This document shows, in pieces, positions 52,508 through 62,312 of a stretch of DNA of 64,000 bases (positions are counted from its first letter, which is position 1; each line of letters starts with the position of its first letter). The position numbers were made by a program, and so were the translations under genes. Source of the DNA: Streptomyces sp. NBC_00670 (lineage in GTDB: Bacteria > Actinomycetota > Actinomycetes > Streptomycetales > Streptomycetaceae); the NCBI RefSeq assembly GCF_036226765.1, contig NZ_CP109017.1, forward strand, positions 372,001 to 436,000. The letters run 5' to 3'. The notes below the pieces were generated by a model. It was not told where the DNA came from, made no database searches, and worked only from the letters and a program-made list of their open reading frames with translations.

Positions 52508-53134
52508 ATGGACCCACTGCCCAGGGTGCGCCCCTACCGCCGGTCGGACCGGGACGGGGTCGCCGACGTGTGCGTGCGCACGGCCGACAACGGCGGCGAC
52601 TCCCGGCATCTGTACCCCGACCTCGCGCTGCTGCCGACTCTGTTCGCCCACCCCTACTGCCACTTCGACCCGGAGCTCGCCTTCGTCCTCGACGACGGAC
52701 ACGGCCGGGTCGGCGGCTACATCGTGGGCACCGCGGACACCGAACGGTTCGTGACCGACTTCCGCGACCGCTGGCTGCCACTGGTCGCCGAGCGCTATCC
52801 GCCGCCCCGGGACACACCCACCACACCCACCGAGCACATGGTGGCCCTGCTCCACACCCCCGAACGGATGATCCTGCCCGACCTGAAGGACTACCCGGCC
52901 CATCTGCACATCGACCTGCTCCCCGCCTGGCAACGACGCGGCTGGGGCCGCCAGTTGATGCACACGTTCCTCACCGCACTGCACCACCGCGACGTCCCGG
53001 CGGTACACCTCGGCATGGTCACCACCAACACCCCGGCCCGCGCGTTCTACGACCGCCTCGGCTTCCACGTCGTCCCGGTCCCGGACCCGGGCCCGCTCAC
53101 GTATCTGGGCAGGTCCACGGAGGTCACGGACTGA
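52508..53134 (+). CDS. GNAT-family N-acetyltransferase
   Basis: 208 aa. Starts RVRPYRRSDRDGVADVC and has the acetyl-CoA pyrophosphate loop in LLPAWQRRGWGRQLMHTFLT (Q/RxxGxG/A) and the NTPARAFYDRLGFHVVPV C-terminal motif. The central region (PTEHMVALLHTPERMILPDL) is longer than in most GNATs, as in proteins sometimes found next to O-GlcNAcase-like or sugar genes. A CebR-type palindrome upstream suggests induction by cello-oligosaccharides. Acceptor unknown; an amino sugar is possible. Confidence 0.9.
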   Translation: MDPLPRVRPYRRSDRDGVADVCVRTADNGGDSRHLYPDLALLPTLFAHPYCHFDPELAFVLDDGHGRVGGYIVGTADTERFVTDFRDRWLPLVAERYPPPRDTPTTPTEHMVALLHTPERMILPDLKDYPAHLHIDLLPAWQRRGWGRQLMHTFLTALHHRDVPAVHLGMVTTNTPARAFYDRLGFHVVPVPDPGPLTYLGRSTEVTD

Positions 53135-53141
53135 GGCACAC

Positions 53142-53183
53142 GCAGGTGCCCCGGGCGGAGCCGGCTCCGCCCGGGGCACCTGC
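53142..53183. terminator. Perfect 42-bp palindrome, bidirectional terminator
   Basis: The sequence from 53142 to 53183 is a perfect inverted repeat with 21 bp per arm and no spacer (centre GAGCC|GGCTC). It sits between convergent GNAT and CBM32 genes and would form a very stable hairpin or cruciform. Confidence 0.8.
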
Positions 53184-53220
53184 CGCGGAAGGGGCCGCGC
53201 TCACCCCCTCCCGACCCGGA

Positions 53221-55758
<2,538 letters not shown>

Positions 55759-55915
55759 CTGGTTCCCTGCGGTGGGGTATGTGGGGTCAGCAGCGCGAAC
55801 GGGCACGCCGAAGAGGAGCGAACGCCGCCCCGTTCGCTTAGTTCACGTCTTGATTTAACTGATGAGTTGAGCGCGGGGGCAACCCTCGCGACGCGGAATC
55901 TTTTCCGCCGCCGGG

Positions 55916-55980
55916 TCGGCCGCGCCATTCAACTCGGCCGCCCGGCCGCGCCGTTCAACTCGCTCGGCCGCGCCGTTCAG
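55916..55980. repeat. Short tandem repeat CGGCCGCGCCnTTCAAC
   Basis: Three imperfect copies of a 17-20 bp unit (CGGCCGCGCCATTCAAC, CGGCCGCGCCGTTCAAC, CGGCCGCGCCGTTCAGC) run into the stop codon of the PP2C gene. The upstream part of this gap (55759-55915) carries the promoter of the CBM32 gene in relatively AT-rich sequence near 55838-55870 (TTGATTTAACTGATGAG). Confidence 0.7.
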
Positions 55981-57209
55981 CCGGTCTGTCCCGGTGCGGA
56001 CCAGTCCAGGCGGAGGACGGCGATGTCGTCGGTGTGCCGGTCGGCGTTGAGCGTCCGCACGGTGCTGATCAGGCGGTCCAGGTGGGTGCCGGGGTCGTCC
56101 GCGGTGGTCCGGGCGAGGATGCGCAGCAGCCCCTCGGTGCCCAGCCGCTCTCCACCGCCCGCGCCGCCCGGGGCCGCGCCGAACTCGCCGGTGCCGCCGT
56201 CCGTGTACCCCTCGATGAGGCCGTCGGTGTAGACGAGCAGGGCGCCGGCGGGCGGCAGGGCGACGGTGGTGGCCGGCCAGTGCTCGGTGCCGGGGAGGAT
56301 GCCCAGGGCGAGGCCGTGGGCGGCCTTGACCACCTGGGGGCCGTCCCGGTCGAGGAGCAGGGGCTCGTGGTGCCCGGCCAGGTGGATGGTGGCGGTTCCC
56401 GCGGCCAGGTCGGCGGTGATGAGGGTGCAGGTGGTGAAGAGGTCGTGGTGGGCGCGTTCGGCGAGGTGGATCTGTTCCAGCAGGTGCAGCAGTCCGTGCC
56501 CGCGGTGGCCGCCGAGGGTCAGCGCGCGCCAGGCGATGCGCAGGCAGACGCCGAGGGCGGCCGCGTCGGGGCCGTGGCCGCTGACGTCGCCGACGACCGC
56601 GTGCACGAGCCCGTCCTCGGTCTGGACGACGTCGAGGAAGTCACCGCCGAGCAGGGCCTGTTCGCGGCCGGGGAAGTACCGGGTCGTGGTGGTCACGCGG
56701 GGCGAGGTGAGCAGCGGCAGGGGCAGCAGCCCCCGCTCCAGGCGCGCGTTCTCCTGGGCGCGCAGCCGGCCCTCGTGCAGGGCGACCCCGGCGAGCTCGG
56801 ACTGCTTGCGCTGGACGGCGTAGCGGACCGCGCGTTGCAGCAGCTCGGGGTCGACCTTGCCCTTGACGAGGTAGTCCTGTGCCCCCGCGGCCAGGGCCTC
56901 GACCCCGGCGTGCGACTCGGCCAGGCCGGTCAGCACGATGACGGCCGCCTGGGTGCCGGTGTCCCGGACCGCGTCGATGGTCTCGAGCCCTGACACGTCG
57001 GGCAGGTGCAGGTCGAGCAGGACGCAGTCGGCCGGGCGGGCGGTGAGCTCGGCGCGGGCCTCGGCGATGGTGCGGCACTGCACGAGGGTGTGGTCGAGAT
57101 CGGTGTCGAAGAGCAGCTCCTCGACCAGCAGCGCGTCGCCCGCGTCGTCCTCGACCAGCAGGATCCGCGGGCCGCCGGTGTCACGGGCACCGGGTGGGAG
57201 GGGAGTCAC
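55977..57209 (-). CDS. Response-regulator receiver fused to PP2C-type (RsbU-like) phosphatase
   Basis: 410 aa. Receiver domain (residues ~17-135): ILLVEDDAGDALLVEELL, phospho-Asp in CVLLDLHLPDVSG, Lys in QDYLVKGKV. A coiled linker (AVQRKQSELAGVALHEGRLR) connects to SpoIIE/PP2C: GGDFLDVVQ, VVGDVSGHGPDAAALG, VYTDGLIEGYTDGG and DDIAVLRLDW supply the metal-binding acids. GTG 57209 overlaps the kinase stop (GTGA). The phosphatase probably acts on an anti-sigma antagonist (STAS protein) under control of the upstream kinase. Confidence 0.94.
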   Translation of the reverse strand: MTPLPPGARDTGGPRILLVEDDAGDALLVEELLFDTDLDHTLVQCRTIAEARAELTARPADCVLLDLHLPDVSGLETIDAVRDTGTQAAVIVLTGLAESHAGVEALAAGAQDYLVKGKVDPELLQRAVRYAVQRKQSELAGVALHEGRLRAQENARLERGLLPLPLLTSPRVTTTTRYFPGREQALLGGDFLDVVQTEDGLVHAVVGDVSGHGPDAAALGVCLRIAWRALTLGGHRGHGLLHLLEQIHLAERAHHDLFTTCTLITADLAAGTATIHLAGHHEPLLLDRDGPQVVKAAHGLALGILPGTEHWPATTVALPPAGALLVYTDGLIEGYTDGGTGEFGAAPGGAGGGERLGTEGLLRILARTTADDPGTHLDRLISTVRTLNADRHTDDIAVLRLDWSAPGQTG

Positions 57210-58804
57210 GCGGTCGGCTCCTCGGTCGTGGCCGGGGGAACGGCGCGCAGGACGGGAAGGGTGAAGAAGACCCGGGTACCGGGGCCGTACTCGGGGTCGA
57301 TGCCGATGGTGCCGCCGTGGAACTCGACGACCTTCTTGCACATGGCCAGGCCGATCCCGGTGCCGGGGTAGGCGTCCTTGGTGTGCAGCCGCTGGAAGAT
57401 GACGAAGACCTTCTCGCGGAACTCGGGGGCGATCCCGATGCCGTTGTCGCGCACCGCGAAGTGCCACATGTCGCCCTCCTGGCGGGCCTCGATGTGGATG
57501 CGCGGGGGGCGCTCGGGCTCGCGGAACTTCAGGGCGTTGGAGAGCAGGTTCTGCCAGAGCATGCCGAGCTGGGTGGTGTCGCCGACCACGGTGGGCAGCT
57601 CGTCGTGGGTGATCTCCGCGCCGGTCTCCTCGGCGGCCATGCTGAGGGTGCCGACGGTGCGCTCGACGAGCGCGTCCAGGTCGACCTCGCGGCTCTCGTT
57701 GTGCACCCGGCCCACACGGGAGAAGGCCAGCAGGTCGTTGATGAGCACCTGCATGCGGTTGGCGCCGTCGACGGCGAAGGCGATGTACTGGTCGGCGCGC
57801 TCGTCCAGCTGCTCGCCGTAGCGCCGCTGGAGGAGCTGGGTGAAGCTGGAGACCTTGCGCAGGGGCTCCTGGAGGTCGTGCGAGGCGACGTAGGCGAACT
57901 GTTCGAGCTCGGCGTTGGAGCGCCGCAGGTCGGCCGCCTGCTCGTCGAGCTGTAGCCGGGAACGCTCGGCGAGGGCGAGCTCGTCGACCAAGCGGCGGCG
58001 CATCTCCTCGACGTCCGTGCCGAGCCGGCGCAGATCGGCGGGGCCCTCGGCCGTGATCGGCCGGTCGAAGCGGCCGCGGGCGACCTCACGGGCCGAGGCG
58101 GCGATCCGGGTCAGCGGGGTGGTCACACCCCGGCGCAGTCCCTCGAAGACCAGCGCGGCGACGACGAGGATGCTCACGGCGATCACGCCGAAGACCCAGT
58201 TGCGCAGGGTGGCCGCATGGCTGAGGTCCGCGCTCGCGGCCGCACGGGTGTCCCGCAGATGGGTCTGCTGCCGGTTCAGCGCGCGCCTGAGGGAGTCGAA
58301 GGTGGTCTTCCCCTCGTCGGCGCGCTCCGTGGCCAGTGGAACCGCGGCGCCGGCGGGTGCGGCGGCCACCGGGCGGGCGATGCGCCGCTGCCACTGGCCG
58401 GCCAGCTTCTCCACCTCGGCGAGGTCCTTGGCGGCCAGGTCGTCGCCCTTGATCAGCGGGCGGAGCCGGCGCAGGGCGTCCTTCTCGTCGGTGACCCCCT
58501 GGTGGTAGGGGTCGAGGAAGTCCCGCTGCCCGGAGAGGCCGTAGCCGCGAATGCCGGTCTCCTGGTTGACCAGGGCCGCCTCCAGCCGCACCGCGTCGAT
58601 GAGCGCCGGGGAGCTGGTGTCCACGACCTGGGTGGTGAGCTGCGAGGCGCGGGACATGCTCCACGCGCCGAGCCCGCCGAGGACGGCCAGTACCGCCAGG
58701 GTGACGCCCACCCCGACCCGCAGCCAGCGCCGGGTCGTCCAGCCGGACACCCTGCCACCGGCGTCCGCCGCCTTGTTCTCCGTCACGCCTGACTGCTCCC
58801 TCAT
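57206..58804 (-). CDS. Sensor histidine kinase with CHASE3-like domain and HAMP
   Basis: 532 aa. TM1 VTLAVLAVLGGLGAWSM; extracytoplasmic CHASE3-type helical bundle (ALVNQETGIRGYGLSGQRDF); TM2 VFGVIAVSILVVAALVFEGL; HAMP; a coiled coil; HisKA with YVASHDLQEPLRKVSSF as in phytochrome-type and Cph1-like kinases; HATPase_c with NLLSNALKF, DNGIGIAPE and GTGIGLAMCKK. Coupled to the receiver-phosphatase by overlap. The single-domain receiver at 59283 is another likely phospho-acceptor. Stimulus unknown. Confidence 0.94.
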   Translation of the reverse strand: MREQSGVTENKAADAGGRVSGWTTRRWLRVGVGVTLAVLAVLGGLGAWSMSRASQLTTQVVDTSSPALIDAVRLEAALVNQETGIRGYGLSGQRDFLDPYHQGVTDEKDALRRLRPLIKGDDLAAKDLAEVEKLAGQWQRRIARPVAAAPAGAAVPLATERADEGKTTFDSLRRALNRQQTHLRDTRAAASADLSHAATLRNWVFGVIAVSILVVAALVFEGLRRGVTTPLTRIAASAREVARGRFDRPITAEGPADLRRLGTDVEEMRRRLVDELALAERSRLQLDEQAADLRRSNAELEQFAYVASHDLQEPLRKVSSFTQLLQRRYGEQLDERADQYIAFAVDGANRMQVLINDLLAFSRVGRVHNESREVDLDALVERTVGTLSMAAEETGAEITHDELPTVVGDTTQLGMLWQNLLSNALKFREPERPPRIHIEARQEGDMWHFAVRDNGIGIAPEFREKVFVIFQRLHTKDAYPGTGIGLAMCKKVVEFHGGTIGIDPEYGPGTRVFFTLPVLRAVPPATTEEPTA

Positions 58805-58864
58805 TCGAACACCGCCACTCGAACGCCGCGTCGAATGTACGGCAGGGCAACTGTACCGGGCGGT

Positions 58865-58905
58865 GACAACGCTTGTTGTCGATCAGCGTCACGGGCCCCT
58901 AGAGT
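58865..58905 (+). promoter_or_regulatory. Divergent promoter with perfect GACAAC dyad
   Basis: GACAAC-gctt-GTTGTC (58865-58880) is a perfect 16-bp dyad. TTGTCG (58876-58881) and TAGAGT (58900-58905) with 18-bp spacing form a promoter for the gene at 58912; the -10 ends 6 bases before the ATG, suggesting a leaderless mRNA. The dyad overlaps the -35 and lies 61 bases from the kinase start, so it may control both directions. Confidence 0.62.
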
Positions 58906-58911
58906 GACCTC

Positions 58912-59280
58912 ATGACCGGCACCCCCTTCTCCTCCCGCATGAACCCGGCGGAGACCTCTGCTCTGGTCACCGACGCCGCGGACGCCCTCGTCCACACCCT
59001 CGCCGACCGGATGCTGCGCCCCCTGCCGGGCCCGGACGACGAGGCGGGCGTCGCACGCGCGCGGGCCCTGGCCCGCCTGCACGTACTGGCCAATCTGGAG
59101 CAGGCCGTGCACCATCTCCAGTACGGCGCGGCACAGGCGGCCGCCGCGGCCGGGGCCGGCTATCCGCAGATCGGTGATGCCACCAGCATGAGCCGCCAGG
59201 GCGCGCGCCGCCGCTGGCCGGGCCTTGTGACCAACGCCATGCCCCAGTCCCCCACCCGCACCATCACCCGGAGCTCGTGA
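58912..59280 (+). CDS. Small HTH-like hypothetical protein (122 aa)
   Basis: 122 aa. The first 60 residues are acidic/helical (TSALVTDAADALVHTLADRM); residues ~65-98 read LQYGAAQAAAAAGAGYPQIG, then DATSMSRQGARRRWPG, resembling a sigma-like or MerR-type helix-turn-helix (Ala/Gly turn, SRQGARRR recognition helix). The Pro/Thr-rich tail is short. It has no ribosome site, in line with leaderless transcription. It overlaps or abuts the receiver gene, so it may be the output for that phospho-relay. I cannot name the family. Confidence 0.72.
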   Translation: MTGTPFSSRMNPAETSALVTDAADALVHTLADRMLRPLPGPDDEAGVARARALARLHVLANLEQAVHHLQYGAAQAAAAAGAGYPQIGDATSMSRQGARRRWPGLVTNAMPQSPTRTITRSS

Positions 59281-59282
59281 TC

Positions 59283-59720
59283 ATGATTGCGCCCGCCTCG
59301 ACCCACCCTCACGACGTGCTGCTGGTCGAGGACGACCTCGCCGACGCCATGCTCATCCAGGACGCCCTGGCCGAGCGCGGGGCCCGCAACCTCACCCAGG
59401 TCGAGGACGGCATGGCCGCCCTCGACCACCTGCGCGCCCCCGGCACCCCGCGGCCCGACCTCATCGTCCTCGACCTGAACATGCCCCGCATGAACGGCCG
59501 CGAGTTCCTGGCCATCGTCAAGGAGGACCCGGAACTGCGCACCATCCCCATCGTGGTGCTCACCACCTCCTCGGCGCCGGACGACGTGGCGGGTGCGTAC
59601 CGCCAGCACGCCAACGCGTATGTCACCAAGCCGGTGAACCTCGCGGAGTTCGAGGAGGCCGTGCGCAGCATCGACTCCTTCTACCTGGACGTCGCGGCCA
59701 AGCCGCCGCGGGAGGACTGA
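59283..59720 (+). CDS. Single-domain response regulator (Rcp1-like)
   Basis: 145 aa, receiver only. LLVEDDLADAMLIQDAL acidic pocket, phospho-Asp in LIVLDLNMPRMNG, Thr in VVLTTSS and Lys in AYVTKPVNL. It matches the Rcp1 class that partners with Cph1/CHASE-type kinases. ATG 59283 is chosen with GGAG at 59270-59273; GTG 59277, which overlaps the previous stop, is an alternative. Likely accepts phosphate from the kinase at 57206-58804. Confidence 0.93.
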   Translation: MIAPASTHPHDVLLVEDDLADAMLIQDALAERGARNLTQVEDGMAALDHLRAPGTPRPDLIVLDLNMPRMNGREFLAIVKEDPELRTIPIVVLTTSSAPDDVAGAYRQHANAYVTKPVNLAEFEEAVRSIDSFYLDVAAKPPRED

Positions 59721-59796
59721 CCTCCCACCGACCCCCCACCGACCCCCCACCGACCTCCCGGGACACCCGTCCCACCCCTCATGCGGACCCGCTCAC

Positions 59797-59842
59797 AGCC
59801 CGCACACACGTCGGGGCACCTGCCCGGACATGTGTGCGGGCT
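59797..59842 (+). terminator. Hairpin terminator after the receiver gene
   Basis: AGCCCGCACACA (59797-59808) pairs perfectly with TGTGTGCGGGCT (59831-59842); CGGG/CCCG pairing continues inside, and TTCTCGG follows. Between the stop and this hairpin, ACCGACCCCCC is repeated three times (59727-59757), a likely slippage repeat. No gene is supported in the 308-bp gap. Confidence 0.8.
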
Positions 59843-59900
59843 GTTCTCGGACATGGGGAAAAGCGCGCCACACATCCCACTTCCGTAGTATCACTGCCAC

Positions 59901-59916
59901 ACTGCTGTGCAGCAGT
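59901..59916. promoter_or_regulatory. ACTGCTG dyad upstream of the Lys/Ala-rich protein gene
   Basis: ACTGCTG-tg-CAGCAGT is a perfect dyad 113 bases before the start codon. GTAGTATC near 59886-59893 supplies a possible -10 (TAGTAT). Function inferred only from symmetry and position. Confidence 0.4.
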
Positions 59917-60028
59917 AATCGGTGCGGCCCAGGGCACACCGGCTCGAAACGCAGCGGCATTTGACATCGCACAGTCCGCACGCCTCACGTCCCCGGTGTG
60001 CGGCCCCGCAGGGAAGTCGGAGGAATCC

Positions 60029-60796
60029 ATGTCCGAAACCACCACCACGGCGGCCGGGTTGACCTCGCAGTACACCGCCCAGGTCGCCGACGACCTCGAG
60101 CGCAACGCCAAGGAACAGGAACGCATCGGCGCGGAAATCGCCGCCCTCCAGGAGCAGTTGACGGCATTGCAGCAGGACCACGCGGTGCTGGTCAGCCTGC
60201 GTCAGGCGCTCGGTCTCGCGCCGGCGCCCGTGGCGCCCACCGCGCCCGTGCCCGCGGCGCCCGCGCCCGCGGTGACGCCCGGTGCGCCGGTGCCCGCGCC
60301 GCGCAAGAAGTCGGGCGCTGCGACGGGCAAGCCCGCCAAGACCACCGCCAAGCCCGCCAAGAAGACGGAGAAGTCCGCGGAGAAGGCGACGGAGAAGCCC
60401 GCGGAGAAGGCCGCGCCGAAGGTGACCGGCAAGCCGGCCGCCCGGAAGAGCACCGCGAAGAAGACGTCGGCCAAGTCGCCGGCCAAGGCGGCCACCAGGA
60501 CGTCGGCGAAGTCGGCGGGCGCGGCGAAGGCGGACAAGCCCGCCCAGCCCACCCTCGTCACCCTCGTCCGGGAGCACCTGGCCGGGCAGGGCGAGCCACG
60601 GTCCGCGGCCGAGATCGCCTCCGCGCTGGAGCAGCTGCACCCCGAGCGCGCCGTCAAGACGACCGTCGTGCGCAACACCCTGGAGGCCCTCGTCGCCAAG
60701 GACCAGGCGCACCGCTCCAAGCAGGGTTCGTCCGTCTTCTACACCGCCGTCACCGCCGAGGCGGACAAGCCCGCGGCGGAGAAGCAGCCCTCCTAG
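60029..60796 (+). CDS. Lys/Ala/Pro-rich nucleoid-like protein with N-terminal coiled coil and C-terminal winged-helix-like domain
   Basis: 255 aa. Residues ~15-65 form a coiled coil (YTAQVADDLERNAKEQERIG and following heptads). Residues ~70-175 are low complexity: first Pro/Ala/Val, then many KPAKK, KTAK, EKPAEK repeats resembling histone H1/HupS tails. Residues ~180-255 form a globular part (TLVTLVREHLAGQGEPRSAA, EIASALEQLHPERAVKTTVV, RNTLEALVAKDQAHRSKQGS) that looks like a winged helix. GGAGGA lies just before ATG 60029. Suggests a DNA-binding oligomeric protein; exact role unknown. Confidence 0.82.
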   Translation: MSETTTTAAGLTSQYTAQVADDLERNAKEQERIGAEIAALQEQLTALQQDHAVLVSLRQALGLAPAPVAPTAPVPAAPAPAVTPGAPVPAPRKKSGAATGKPAKTTAKPAKKTEKSAEKATEKPAEKAAPKVTGKPAARKSTAKKTSAKSPAKAATRTSAKSAGAAKADKPAQPTLVTLVREHLAGQGEPRSAAEIASALEQLHPERAVKTTVVRNTLEALVAKDQAHRSKQGSSVFYTAVTAEADKPAAEKQPS

Positions 60797-60974
60797 GGCC
60801 TGTCGACCGCGGCACGGCACGTCCCACGGCGCGGCCGGCCGCGCCGGGCCTCGGCGGGCCACTCCTCCCGGCATCGTCACCGACTTCGCCCTCAACTCGG
60901 CGTTCGGGATGGTCCTCCGGCCGCTGGGGGTGGGGCTCCGGCTGTTCACCGTCGTCGGCCACGCCACGTCCTGC

Positions 60975-61733
60975 GTCCGACCAGGCCGCGTCGCTGATGG
61001 CGCGGGCCAGCCGGCCGTTCTTCACCATGTTCCGAACGGCCAGGTCCTCGATCACGATCGTTTGGTTCTCATGGGCCTTGGCGAGACGGGCACGGTCGCG
61101 CCGCTCGTGCCGGGGGTGGGAGACCTTCTCCCCGGTGGAGAGAGTCAGCAGGTGAGCGAGCCCGACGTCGATCCCGACGGCCGCGTCGGTGGTGGGGAGT
61201 GGACGGATGGAGGGGTCTTCGCACAGCAGGGACACGTACCAGCGTCCGGCCGCGTCCTGGGACACGGTCACCGTGGAGGGGGAGGCGCCTTCCGGAAGCG
61301 GACGGGACCACACGACGTCGAGAGGCTCCGTCATCTTCGCCAGTGTCAGTGTGCCGTCCCGGAACCGGAACGCGCTGGTGGTGTACTCCGCCGACTTCCG
61401 CGACTTCTTCCGCGACTTGAAGCGGGGGTACTTGGCCCGCTTGCCGAAGAAACGCGTGAACGCCGTCTGAAGGTGGCGGAGCGCCTGCTGGAGCGGGACG
61501 CAGGAGACGTCGTTGCGGTAGGCGAGTTCCTCGGTCTTCTTCCAGGCCGTCAGCATTGCCTACGTCTGGTTGTAGTTCACCCGCTCCTGCCGCACCCACG
61601 CTTCCGTGCGCGCCGCCAGGGCCAGGTTGTAGACCTTCCGCACGCAGCCGAACGTGCGCGACAGCTCCGCTGCCTGCGCATCAGTCGGATAGAAGCGGTA
61701 CCTGAACGCCCGCTTCACGTGGGTGACCTTCAC
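60975..61733 (-). pseudogene. tnpB: Degenerate tnpB (IS200/IS605-type RNA-guided nuclease) remnant
   Basis: Homology to TnpB starts at GTG 61733 (VKVTHVKRAFRYRFYPTDAQ) and runs to AISDAAWSD at 60975. Three lesions: an in-frame TAG at 61560-61562 where NYNQTxAMLTAW should read through; an internal deletion joining RARLAKA directly to HENQTIVIEDL, removing the linker helix region; and loss of the C-terminal zinc finger and RuvC-III. RuvC-I Asp (VGIDVGLAH) and RuvC-II Glu (VIEDL) remain. No tnpA is nearby. The 178 bases before it (60797-60974) hold no gene I can support. Confidence 0.9.
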
Positions 61734-61815
61734 CCCTCACACCGTATCCCCTCAGTTTGTGAGGAATCCGCCTAACGGGGACAGGCGCCGCAGGATCTGA
61801 GGGCCCCGGGCGCCC

Positions 61816-62211
61816 TCAGCCACCGGCTTCCGCCTCCCGTACGAAGAGGCAGAACGGGTGCCCCACGGGGTCCAGCAGCACCCGCACGTCGTCCTGCGGC
61901 TGGAACTCGGCCGGCGTGGCGCCGAGCGCGACGGCGCGGTCGACGGCGGCGGTCAGGTCGTCCACCTCGATGTCCAGGTGCAGCATCATCTGCTGCCGGT
62001 CGGGGGTGGTGGGCCAGTGGGGCGGCACGTAGTCCGGCTCGGTCTGGAAGGAGAGGCCGGTGCCGCCCCCGGGCGGGGTGATCGTGACCCAGTCGGGTCC
62101 GTCCTCCGTCGCCTGCCAGTCGAGCAGTGCGCGGTAGTGGGCGGCCAGTTCGCGTGCGTCCGGTGCGTCGAGGACGGTGGCGGCCAGTCGGTGGCGCGGG
62201 TGGCTCGTCAT
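61816..62211 (-). CDS. VOC-family (glyoxalase/bleomycin-resistance-like) protein
   Basis: 131 aa. Two betaalphabetabetabeta units; the start HRLAATVLDAPDARELAAHY and the metal-like positions in DWVTITPPG, MLHLDIEVDD and GHPFCLFVRE are typical for this fold. ATG 62211 gives MTSHPRHRL. It stands alone between the tnpB remnant and a terminator. Substrate unknown; such proteins often bind small toxins or are metal-dependent lyases. Confidence 0.9.
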   Translation of the reverse strand: MTSHPRHRLAATVLDAPDARELAAHYRALLDWQATEDGPDWVTITPPGGGTGLSFQTEPDYVPPHWPTTPDRQQMMLHLDIEVDDLTAAVDRAVALGATPAEFQPQDDVRVLLDPVGHPFCLFVREAEAGG

Positions 62212-62259
62212 GGCCGCACGCTACCCGGGTGGTCCCGCGCCCCGCGACGGTACGACGCA

Positions 62260-62292
62260 CACCGGCCCGCTCCGGGAGGGAGCGGGCCGGTG
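62260..62292. terminator. Hairpin terminator between VOC and MMPL genes
   Basis: CACCGGCCCGCTCC (62260-62273) pairs perfectly with GGAGCGGGCCGGTG (62279-62292) around GGGAG. It lies 20 bases after the MMPL stop on the minus strand and 49 bases upstream of the VOC start, so it mainly ends MMPL transcription. Confidence 0.82.
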
Positions 62293-62312
62293 GTGTGGTG
62301 CGGGTGGGAGGG

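Noticed and set aside
59727..59757. CRISPR-like array
   Set aside because: Three 11-bp ACCGACCCCCC units without spacers are a simple tandem repeat; no CRISPR array is visible anywhere in the window.
60797..60974. Possible gene or omega-RNA between the Lys-rich protein and tnpB relic
   Set aside because: No start with ribosome site and no convincing structure; the region looks like debris of a deletion junction.
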